A stretch of 7,276 nt of DNA from Oscillospiraceae bacterium (GTDB lineage Bacteria > Bacillota > Clostridia > Oscillospirales > UBA929). Positions 1 through 5,318 of the stretch are shown one piece after another; the first letter of the stretch is position 1, and every line of letters begins with the position of its first letter. The notes beneath the pieces were generated by a model. That model was not told the DNA's origin. It did not search any database and was given only the letters and a program-made list of their open reading frames with translations. The stretch covers positions 1 through 7,276 of the forward strand of contig WRLW01000074.1 in NCBI GenBank assembly GCA_009777435.1. Reading direction: 5' to 3'. The position numbers and the translations under genes are program-made.

Positions 1-153
1 GAACCACGCCATGGCAGGCGGCATCCCGCGCGTCCCGAAGCCTTCGGGCATAGTCCACGCGTTCTCCGGGGCGTGTCTGCGGTGATGAGAGGATTCCCGG
101 CCGGCGTGGACGCCGGCGTCGGGACGCCTCGATCTATCCGATGTATGGGACAT
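1..153 (-). CDS. Start of a small sporulation-type gene, possibly CotJA-like spore coat protein (3' end outside window)
   Basis: An open frame of 51 codons runs from an ATG at 151-153 off the left edge. It was chosen because a GGAGG ribosome site (162-166) lies 8 bases before the ATG and an exact sigma-K-type promoter lies just upstream. The protein begins MSHTSDRSRRPDAG, is rich in His and Arg for about 30 residues, and then reads GFGTRGMPPAMAWF at the edge. The final residues resemble the 'LAMAYVPWQ' region near the start of clostridial CotJA spore-coat proteins, which are encoded with cotJB and cotJC, but the window ends before the diagnostic part. Seen: open frame, ribosome site, promoter. 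Inferred: a mother-cell sporulation gene. The CotJA identity is a guess from a handful of residues. It is separated from pdaA by a terminator, so it is its own transcription unit. Confidence 0.6.
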   Translation of the reverse strand, partial: MSHTSDRSRRPDAGVHAGRESSHHRRHAPENAWTMPEGFGTRGMPPAMAWF

Positions 154-185
154 TCCGGTACCCTCCGTTTCAATGTTTTTCATTT

Positions 186-214
186 TATCGTATGCCGCGC
201 GCCTTTTTTATGTT
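186..214 (-). promoter_or_regulatory. Sigma-K (or sigma-E) type promoter for the left-edge gene
   Basis: Read on the minus strand, AACA (211-214) is followed after exactly 16 bases by CATACGATA (186-194). This fits the Bacillus sigma-K consensus mACm-N16/17-CATAnnnTA at every fixed position. The same -10 is one base off the sigma-E form CATACAnT, but the upstream bases fit sigma-E poorly. The expected start of transcription near 178-180 leaves a leader of about 25 bases containing the GGAGG site. It sits between the pdaA terminator and the small gene. Confidence 0.65.
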
Positions 215-234
215 CCCGGCGGCTGAATACGCGC

Positions 235-262
235 AAAAACGGCCCGGAGATTTTCCGGGCCG
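235..262 (-). terminator. Intrinsic terminator of pdaA
   Basis: On the minus strand, 16 bases after the pdaA stop codon, a 9-bp GC-rich stem (240-248 paired with 254-262, core GGCCCGGA/TCCGGGCC) with a 5-base loop is followed directly by five T residues (complement of 235-239). This is a typical rho-independent terminator. It isolates pdaA from the next gene to the left. Confidence 0.88.
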
Positions 263-278
263 CCGTCGCGTCAAATTA

Positions 279-1046
279 TTACAGCTCGTCTATCGTCCCG
301 AACGTATATCCCTCGGCCTTCCATTTGGCGAGCAGCTCGTCGAGGATATCGGCGTTGGTTTTCGATGTGTTATGGAGCAGCACAACGGCGCCCGGATGCG
401 TGCGCGGTATCAGCTTTGAAAACGCGTATTCGCGCGTCGGCTGGCTGTCCTGCACCCAGTCTTTATAGGCCAGACTCCAAAAAACGGTCTTGCAGCCCAT
501 CTCATGAGCCATTTTCAGGTTGCTTTCACTGAAACGCCCCTGCGGCGGCCTGTAATAACGCGGCATATCCTTTCCGGTCGCCTGCTTGTACAGCGCCTCA
601 AGCGATTCAAGCTCGCTTTTGAACCGCGCCATGTCGGTAATTTGGGACATATCCGGGTGGTGGAAGGTGTGGTTGCCCACAATATGCCCCTCGTCGCACA
701 TGCGCCGCACTATCTCCGGGCTGGACTGAATATAATGCCCCACAACAAAGAAAGCGGCGGGTACCTCGTGGCGCTTCAGCGTGTCCAAAATGGACGGCGT
801 GTGCCCGCTTTCATACCCCGCGTCAAATGTCAGATACAGCCTTTTCTTCGACGCGTCGCCCATATACACGGCGTTGTGCCGCGCCAGAAGCTCCGGCTTT
901 ACGTCGATGACCGGCGGCTTGCCGTCCTCCGGGAAGCTCAGGCCCCAGTTCCCGTTCGCCGCGGACGCGGACATGGAAACGGTAGCCATCGCCAGTATTG
1001 CCGCCATAAATAAAGCGACAAATTTAACCTTTCTGTTATCGCCCAT
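279..1046 (-). CDS. pdaA: PdaA-type polysaccharide deacetylase (spore cortex muramic delta-lactam synthesis)
   Basis: The 255-residue protein has a signal peptide (basic start MGDNRKVKF, hydrophobic core, likely cleavage after SASA) and one NodB deacetylase domain. It is close in length to B. subtilis PdaA (about 263) and shares its motifs: LTFDAGYE near residues 72-79, GHIVGNHTFHHPD near 120-132 with the two metal-binding His, RPPQGRFSE near 166-174, and HPGAVVLLH near 217-225. In the family, PdaA removes the acetyl group from N-acetylmuramic acid and helps form muramic delta-lactam, the mark of spore cortex recognised by germination enzymes. The second acidic residue of the usual TFDDG motif is Ala here; PdaA proteins often lack it (Asn in B. 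subtilis). A GTG at 1056-1058 in the same frame is possible, but the AAAGGGTG ribosome site is spaced only for the ATG at 1044-1046. It is followed by its own terminator. Confidence 0.93.
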   Translation of the reverse strand: MGDNRKVKFVALFMAAILAMATVSMSASAANGNWGLSFPEDGKPPVIDVKPELLARHNAVYMGDASKKRLYLTFDAGYESGHTPSILDTLKRHEVPAAFFVVGHYIQSSPEIVRRMCDEGHIVGNHTFHHPDMSQITDMARFKSELESLEALYKQATGKDMPRYYRPPQGRFSESNLKMAHEMGCKTVFWSLAYKDWVQDSQPTREYAFSKLIPRTHPGAVVLLHNTSKTNADILDELLAKWKAEGYTFGTIDEL

Positions 1047-1086
1047 AGTAATAAACACCCTTTCGCGAAATTCCGCGCGTTTTTAT

Positions 1087-1115
1087 TACTATGTGCCGTT
1101 TCCTGACGATTATCG
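1087..1115 (-). promoter_or_regulatory. Candidate sigma-G type promoter of pdaA
   Basis: On the minus strand, CATAGTA (1087-1093) matches the forespore sigma-G -10 consensus CATnnTA. It lies 17 bases after CGATA (1111-1115), a partial match to the -35 GHATR. B. subtilis pdaA is known to be sigma-G dependent, which makes this placement plausible. The expected leader is about 33 bases. A competing sigma-A reading nearby is TTGCTA (1155-1160), 19 bases, then TATAAT (1130-1135); its spacing is long. Read-through from thiN is also possible, since I see no convincing terminator between the two genes. Confidence 0.4.
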
Positions 1116-1167
1116 TTATTTATTTGTGGATTATATGCGTAATACTGGCTGTTTTAGCAATGAACAG

Positions 1168-1821
1168 TTATTTTGGATAAATAATCAGCAGTGTGCCGTC
1201 CTCGACCTCGACGCTGCTTTCCTGCCCGATAAATTCGTTGCTGACGCCTATCGGTATATCATCCGACAGCACAACCCCGTCAAGCCGGTATTTAAGCCCG
1301 CGCTCCCAAACGCCCTTCGCCTGCCCCGAGTGGGCGAACACCGATATCAGGCCCTCGCGCGACGCGCCGAAATCGGCGCGCCCGTTCGTTATGGCCGTAG
1401 TAACCGTATCCTCGCCGTACAGAAAGCCGCGCGCGCCGCGTTTGCTCAAATAAGCGAGGCATTGCAGGTTCGCCACAGTGTGGTCGAGGCGCCCGCCCGT
1501 GCCGCCGTATATATGAAACTCCGCGCAGCCGCGCCTCAAGCCCTCCTTTATGGCGGCCATCATATCGGTGTCGTCCTTCTCCGTATTAAGCCTCAGAATA
1601 TTTTCAGGCGCCATCTCGGACGGCGGCCCCGGAAGCGAGTCAAAATCGCCCACCAGCAGGTCGGGCATACGCCCCATCGCTTTCAGGCTCTCGTATCCGC
1701 CGTCGCAGGCTATAAGCAACCCTGTCCGGCTCACGCCGGAATACACCGGGCCGCCGCCCATGATAACGCAGCGCCTGTTTTCAGGCGCGCCGCTTTGCTC
1801 CGCGCCGCTTGTCGTATTCAT
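1168..1821 (-). CDS. thiN: Thiamine pyrophosphokinase
   Basis: This cytoplasmic enzyme of about 217 residues transfers pyrophosphate from ATP to thiamine, giving the cofactor thiamine diphosphate. Family motifs are clear and in order: ACDGGYESL (about 38-46), PDLLVGDFDS (53-62) and EKDDTDMMAA (81-90), which hold the acidic metal/nucleotide-binding residues; then GGTGGRLDHTVANL (106-119) and, near the C-terminus, SNEF (194-197) in the thiamine-binding half. Length is normal for the family. A GTG three codons upstream (1828-1830) is an alternative start. I prefer the ATG at 1819-1821 because GGTGA lies 5 bases before it, although this ribosome site is weak. In many Firmicutes the gene sits beside rsgA and rpe; here it stands alone behind its own promoter. 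Confidence 0.93.
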   Translation of the reverse strand: MNTTSGAEQSGAPENRRCVIMGGGPVYSGVSRTGLLIACDGGYESLKAMGRMPDLLVGDFDSLPGPPSEMAPENILRLNTEKDDTDMMAAIKEGLRRGCAEFHIYGGTGGRLDHTVANLQCLAYLSKRGARGFLYGEDTVTTAITNGRADFGASREGLISVFAHSGQAKGVWERGLKYRLDGVVLSDDIPIGVSNEFIGQESSVEVEDGTLLIIYPK

Positions 1822-1838
1822 CTCCCTCACCCGTAAAT

Positions 1839-1867
1839 ATTATAGCTTCGGTTTCGGTCTTACACAA
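1839..1867 (-). promoter_or_regulatory. Sigma-A promoter of thiN
   Basis: On the minus strand, TTGTGT (1862-1867) is followed after 17 bases by a perfect TATAAT (1839-1844). The predicted transcription start near 1832 lies only about 11 bases before the preferred ATG of thiN, so the leader is very short. There is no room for a TPP riboswitch between this promoter and the gene. Confidence 0.6.
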
Positions 1868-2363
1868 GCCGTCCGCCGCGATCGGCCGAATTTTTCTCAC
1901 TTTTTTCTCAGCGGCCCTCTAAAATCGCGTATTCAGATGCGTTAATCACTTGTCTAATGAACCGTTACCAGTCCGTTTTTTTCTCAATATCCCGCTTTTT
2001 CTTTTTCATTCGCGCCCGCCGCCGCCGTTCCGTTTCTCTGTTTGACGCCCAGATTACGCCGCGCGGCCTTATTTTCGCGTGTTTTATCATAATCACGCGC
2101 CGTTTTCAGTGTTTCTCATTTTATATAATCACTGTATCGCGCGACTATATTTATCATTTTTCTTGTGTATATCATAATATTTCTGTGTTTTTATTATTTA
2201 ACCGCGCGCTTTGCATTTCTCACCTTGTCATTTTCCGGCGGCTTCGATTCCCATTCCTTCCGAACCCTATCGGTTACATATATAAGTAATGCGGCTATAT
2301 GGGCGCGGTTTCGCATTGTTAACTACATATATAACTAACCGTCTTTTTTTAAGGCGGCGCGCG
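1868..2363. other. Gene-free A/T-rich spacer with repeated TGAGAAA motifs
   Basis: About 500 bases between the glycosyltransferase terminator and the thiN promoter contain no convincing gene on either strand. The stretch is clearly richer in A/T than the flanking genes, most of all at about 2101-2220, and the minus strand is A-rich. TGAGAAA occurs five times exactly on the minus strand (complements at 1893-1899, 1904-1910, 1980-1986, 2112-2118 and 2216-2222), with a near copy at 2033-2039. A 6-bp hairpin CGCGTG/CACGCG (2076-2081 with 2094-2099) has no T-run. I recognise no tRNA, riboswitch or known small RNA. It may be an unrecognised RNA, a protein-binding region or decayed sequence. Confidence 0.5.
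2271..2341. repeat. Imperfect 71-bp inverted repeat with a duplicated ATATAT core
   Basis: The outer arms CGGTTA (2271-2276) and TAACCG (2336-2341) and the inner arms AATGCG (2289-2294) and CGCATT (2312-2317) are exact reverse complements. Between them the 11-mer TACATATATAA occurs twice in direct orientation (2275-2285 and 2324-2334, 49 bases apart). The right-hand copy lies in a near-palindrome, GTTAAC...GTTAAC-like, spanning about 2318-2339. The element lies just beyond the glycosyltransferase terminator. It could be an operator pair, a structured RNA or a relic of a small mobile repeat; nothing here decides. Confidence 0.5.
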
Positions 2364-2385
2364 AAAAACGCCCCTTTTGGGGCGT
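2364..2385 (-). terminator. Intrinsic terminator of the glycosyltransferase gene
   Basis: On the minus strand, the stem ACGCCCC/GGGGCGT (2379-2385 with 2368-2374) and an AAAA loop are followed by a T run (complement of 2364-2368). It lies 24 bases after the stop codon. An additional pair of arms flanks it: TTTTTAAGGCGGC (2346-2358) and GCCGCCGTCTTAAAA (2401-2415) can pair with a 3-base bulge, and the right arm includes the stop codon. Confidence 0.92.
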
Positions 2386-2409
2386 AAAGCAGGTAAAATT
2401 GCCGCCGTC

Positions 2410-3333
2410 TTAAAAGCCTATCTTCTCCGCGACTATATAATTTGGGCGGGCCTTGGCCTCGTCGTACACACGCGCCAGATAAGCGTTTTGTATGCCCGCG
2501 CACAGCAAAACAAGCCCTTGGGCGAACAAAATGGCCGCCGCCCAGCAAGCCGTCTCGCTCCAGGAGCGCCCCGTCAGGCCCCGGGCCAATTGCGTCAGCG
2601 CGACCGCCGCCGCCGACACGCACAGCAGCGTGCCTATTATCCCTCCGGCCTTTAGGGGCTTTTGCGAAAAGGCCGTCACCCCGTCGGACGCAAGCCTCAG
2701 CATCCTGCGAAGCGGGTATTTGGTCTCACCCGCCGCGCGCGCCTTGCGCTCGTATTCCACGCACGTCTGCCTGAAGCCCACCCATGTGACAAGCCCGCGC
2801 ACATATCTGTTGCGTTCGGGCAGCGCCTTCATGGCGTCAACCACCTGACGGTCAAGCAGCCGGAAATCGCCCGTATCTAACGGCAGCTCGATCTCCGACA
2901 CGGCGTTTAGGCATCTGTAAAACACTCTGGCGGTCAGTTTCTTGAACAGTGTTTCGCCTTTACGGCCCGAGCGCCGCCCGTAGACCACCTGCCAGCCCTC
3001 GCGCCATTTGGCGAACAGCTCGGGCATGACCTCCGGCGGATCCTGCATGTCGCCGTCGATGACCACCACGGCGCGCCCGCGGGCATGATCCATCCCGGCC
3101 GTTATGGCCGGCTGGTGGCCGAAATTTCTCGAAAATGATAATACCTTTAGTTTATCGTCATTTCCGGCCAGCATCCGGGCCTTGTCCATTGTACCGTCGC
3201 GGCTGCCGTCATTGACAAAAATGATCTCATAGGGCTGCCCCATCGACGCCATGACCTTACTGATGCGCGCGTACGCCTCCTCAATGACCGCCTCCTCATT
3301 GTACAGTGGTACGACGACCGAATAAACTGCCAT
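2410..3333 (-). CDS. GtrB/DPM1-like membrane glycosyltransferase (family GT2)
   Basis: This 307-residue protein has an N-terminal GT-A domain: VVPLYNEE (7-14), VNDGSRDGT (40-48), SRNFGHQPAITAG (68-80), the metal-binding DGDMQDP (93-99) and DTGDFRLL (153-160). These motifs and the AGETKYPLRRM segment (201-211) are those of polyprenyl-phosphate sugar transferases such as GtrB and dolichol-phosphate mannose synthase. Two membrane segments follow (about 228-250 and 262-284), and the tail ARPNYIVAEKIGF is typical of GtrB relatives. The family moves glucose or another sugar from a nucleotide sugar to undecaprenyl phosphate at the cytoplasmic face of the membrane, for envelope decoration. The sugar cannot be read from the sequence. 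No GtrA flippase or acceptor transferase is in the window. AAGGAG lies 7 bases before the ATG. It is 79 bases after the ParB/BMP gene and may be co-transcribed with it. Confidence 0.9.
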   Translation of the reverse strand: MAVYSVVVPLYNEEAVIEEAYARISKVMASMGQPYEIIFVNDGSRDGTMDKARMLAGNDDKLKVLSFSRNFGHQPAITAGMDHARGRAVVVIDGDMQDPPEVMPELFAKWREGWQVVYGRRSGRKGETLFKKLTARVFYRCLNAVSEIELPLDTGDFRLLDRQVVDAMKALPERNRYVRGLVTWVGFRQTCVEYERKARAAGETKYPLRRMLRLASDGVTAFSQKPLKAGGIIGTLLCVSAAAVALTQLARGLTGRSWSETACWAAAILFAQGLVLLCAGIQNAYLARVYDEAKARPNYIVAEKIGF

Positions 3334-3347
3334 CCCTAATCTCCTTC

Positions 3348-3410
3348 GTCAAATATATTCCATACTGTATAATTCGACACCGATATTACTTTTCGTCCGC
3401 GATTTGACAC
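3348..3410. repeat. Spaced ATTYGACAC repeats before the glycosyltransferase gene
   Basis: On the plus strand, ATTTGACAC (3402-3410) and ATTCGACAC (3372-3380) differ at one base and are exactly 30 bp apart, about three helical turns. A third, inverted partial copy, GTCAAAT (3348-3354), overlaps the region just before the glycosyltransferase ribosome site. This fills most of the 79-base gap between the ParB/BMP gene and the glycosyltransferase, where I find no good sigma-A promoter and no terminator. It may be an operator; the cognate regulator is unknown. Confidence 0.4.
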
Positions 3411-3412
3411 GA

Positions 3413-5143
3413 TTACAGCTCTTCCGCGCCGTCAATCCTCACATCGTATTTGCCCGTGTCGGGGATTCCGTCGCGCTTTACGCTCTCGGTTATGGTTTCG
3501 GCGAGCAGCAGCGCGGTTTGGGGCAGCTCGGCGTAATTCAGGTGTACGCTCAGCAGGCCGCTGTCTAAACCGGATTCAAAGTGTACGGGCACGGCGCCTA
3601 TTCCCTTTATTATACCCTCGGATTCGTCGGCGTCCCACAGCGACGCGCATAACGCGCGGTAAAAAGCGCCGAAATCCCATGCCGACGCCGCCAGACGCCC
3701 GGCGGCGCGCCCCGCGCGGATGCTCACGAGCCGCGCGATAACGCCGGGGAAGGCGGTGTACGGCGCCATATCGCCCCTGCCGGCAAGAAGCGCAACGCCG
3801 TCCGGGCAGCCGTCGATACTACTCCGGCGCGTCACGCGCGCGCGGCCGTTCACCATGCCCGCGCCGAGCGCGAACGCGGCGATGTCGGCGGCGGCGAGCG
3901 AGCCGGGCCTGTATACCAAGGCGGGCGCATCCGTCATCGAGCCCGCCAGCGCGCCCAGAATAAAGGCCGGTTCTGCGGTTCTGCCGTAGTAGGTCGGCGT
4001 TATAAGACCGTCGCCTTCAGGATGGCAATGGCACACCAGCGTCTGGGGCTGCGCCTGGGTCAGCAGCATACGCTGCGCCTCGCCGCGCCTCCCGGCGCCC
4101 GTGATGAACACCACGGCCTCGCCCACGCGCGCGCACAGCTCTTTCAGCACCCCGTCCGCGTCGCCGGCCGCGTTCAGGTCTGTAAAGGTCTCGATCTCCG
4201 CCTCGGGGAAGGCGTCCGACAGCGCGCGGCGCCCGTAGTCGTGCGCGGCGTCCCACTCGTCGGTCAGCGGCGAGTTATCGTAGACAAAAACGGCGCGCGG
4301 CGTTTTGGGCCTGATGGCGCGCGTCTGCGCGCGAGCGCCGTATGCCTGATACATAAGCTGCCGGTCAAGCGACTTCAGCTTTTTGATAAGGCTGTCCTTC
4401 TCCTCCCTGTATGGAAAGCCGAACAGCTTTACATACGTCAAAAACGCGTCGCCGGTCGTAATGGGCAGCTTGCCCAAGCCGAATTTATGGTATTGCGCGC
4501 GAAAGTCCCCATAGGCCTCGTACATCCAGTTTTCATGGCAGCCGGGACGCTCCGCGGAGCGCATAAGCGAATACAGCTCGGTGTGCGCGCCGGGCGTGGT
4601 CAGCCATATATACACGACCTTGCGGCGCGGCGCGGCGTTAAGCCATTCCAGATACAGGCGCGCGTCCTTGTCCCGCTCGGCGTCCGACTCGCGCGGTATA
4701 AGGCGCGTGACCTCAAGATGCACGGACGGCGCGTCCAGCGAACGGAGTACGCTCACGCGCTTGTTGCCCTCAATTATATAGTAGTAGCCGAGGTATTCAT
4801 AAGCCGTGCCGGGATCGCGTATGCCCGACTCCATATGCGCCTCGTAGAGCATAATCCATTTATTGGCAAACTCGCTGCTATCAGGCAGGAGCGGCATGTA
4901 ATTGCCCGCGAAGGCCGAAGCGCGGCCGGCCGTGGCGGTGCCGCGAATTTTTGACATGGGCGCGTCAACCAGCCCCAGACTGACGCTCGCCAGCTCGGAG
5001 CATGACGGCATTACGTCGTCCAAGGCGGGCAGCAAGCCTGAAAAGCCGTCGCCCGCGTGCTCGGCGGCGTATCGCTTGGCTATCTTACACGCCGCCCGGT
5101 ATTTGTCAAGGGATTGCCATATGCTTGTCATGAGCGTTACCAT
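3413..5143 (-). CDS. ParB-like domain fused to a BMP/PnrA-type ligand-binding domain, cytoplasmic
   Basis: This 576-residue protein lacks a signal peptide or lipobox, so it should be cytoplasmic. Residues about 55-150 resemble a ParB/sulfiredoxin-like domain: LGLVDAPMSKIRGT, GRASAFAGNYMPLL, SEFANKW, then EGNKRVSVLRSL (125-136), equivalent to the ParB nucleotide-contact loop. A linker of about 130 charged and aromatic residues follows. From about 283 to 560 the sequence resembles the basic membrane protein (BMP/Med/PnrA) fold of substrate-binding proteins: VFVYDNSPLTDEWDAAHDYG, AVVFITGAG, then TYYGRTAEPAFILGALAG. Such fusions are often labelled as BMP-family ABC transporter binding proteins, but no transporter genes are here, and secretion looks unlikely. 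A ligand-sensing regulator is my inference. The ATG at 5141-5143 is preceded by an in-frame stop and has no clear ribosome site; the ATG at 5129-5131 is an alternative. A strong sigma-A promoter precedes it. Confidence 0.85.
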   Translation of the reverse strand: MVTLMTSIWQSLDKYRAACKIAKRYAAEHAGDGFSGLLPALDDVMPSCSELASVSLGLVDAPMSKIRGTATAGRASAFAGNYMPLLPDSSEFANKWIMLYEAHMESGIRDPGTAYEYLGYYYIIEGNKRVSVLRSLDAPSVHLEVTRLIPRESDAERDKDARLYLEWLNAAPRRKVVYIWLTTPGAHTELYSLMRSAERPGCHENWMYEAYGDFRAQYHKFGLGKLPITTGDAFLTYVKLFGFPYREEKDSLIKKLKSLDRQLMYQAYGARAQTRAIRPKTPRAVFVYDNSPLTDEWDAAHDYGRRALSDAFPEAEIETFTDLNAAGDADGVLKELCARVGEAVVFITGAGRRGEAQRMLLTQAQPQTLVCHCHPEGDGLITPTYYGRTAEPAFILGALAGSMTDAPALVYRPGSLAAADIAAFALGAGMVNGRARVTRRSSIDGCPDGVALLAGRGDMAPYTAFPGVIARLVSIRAGRAAGRLAASAWDFGAFYRALCASLWDADESEGIIKGIGAVPVHFESGLDSGLLSVHLNYAELPQTALLLAETITESVKRDGIPDTGKYDVRIDGAEEL

Positions 5144-5164
5144 TTTCTAAGCGTATTTTTGGCT

Positions 5165-5193
5165 ATTGTATGCCATTACGGTATTTTTGTCAA
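5165..5193 (-). promoter_or_regulatory. Near-consensus sigma-A promoter of the ParB/BMP gene
   Basis: On the minus strand, a perfect TTGACA (5188-5193) is followed after 17 bases by TACAAT (5165-5170), one base off the ideal -10. Transcription should begin near 5158, only about 15 bases before the first ATG. This is the best promoter in the window by consensus. A short GCCC/GGGC repeat lies just upstream, around 5197-5210. Confidence 0.85.
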
Positions 5194-5269
5194 CCGCGCC
5201 CGCTATGGGCGAGTTCTCTACAACCGCAGGGAATGGCGGAGTTTTCTTTAGATAAAGCCGCGCGGCAAT

Positions 5270-5307
5270 ATAATTCGGGGCTATGGCGTTTGCCGCCATA
5301 GCCCCGA
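5270..5307 (-). terminator. GC-rich hairpin terminator after comFB
   Basis: A perfect 14-bp stem (5275-5288 with 5294-5307, core CGGGGCTATGGCG) with a 5-base loop begins 11 bases after the comFB stop codon. On the minus strand the following bases are AATTATATTG, which is U-rich but not a clean run. The very stable stem should still stop or pause transcription or protect the 3' end. It separates comFB from the next promoter. Confidence 0.72.
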
Positions 5308-5318
5308 GGGATGCCGGT

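Noticed and set aside
1140..1167. Possible terminator after thiN (CTGTT/AACAG arms)
   Set aside because: The stem is only 5-6 bp with no T-run, too weak to call.
781..1836. Long plus-strand open frame of 351 codons
   Set aside because: It lies opposite pdaA and thiN, both of which have full family motifs, and has no recognisable domain. Long antisense frames are common in GC-rich genes.
1831..1920. Possible TPP riboswitch before thiN (a CTGAGA is present)
   Set aside because: The other conserved thi-box segments are missing and the promoter lies between this hexamer and the gene.
1965..2090. Minus-strand frame of 41 codons coding a very basic peptide (17 Lys/Arg)
   Set aside because: No ribosome site, no homology I recognise, and the basic content follows from the A- and CGG-rich sequence. 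I cannot exclude it but do not call it a gene.
2076..2099. CGCGTG/CACGCG hairpin as a terminator
   Set aside because: The loop is 12 bases and neither strand has a T-run after it.
2224..2260. TTCGATTCC resembling a tRNA T-arm on the plus strand
   Set aside because: The flanking bases do not form the T-stem, and no anticodon arm or acceptor stem is found.
1957..2289. Plus-strand open frame of 110 codons in the spacer, ending near the inverted repeat
   Set aside because: The product is a run of Phe, Ile and Arg typical of translated T-rich noncoding DNA, and there is no ribosome site before its ATG.
3404..3409. TTGACA on the plus strand as a promoter
   Set aside because: No -10 box at proper spacing and no plus-strand gene downstream; it is better explained as part of the ATTYGACAC repeat.
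4022..4954. Plus-strand open frame of 310 codons
   Set aside because: It lies opposite the ParB/BMP gene, has no family motif and no ribosome site that I could identify; a composition artefact.
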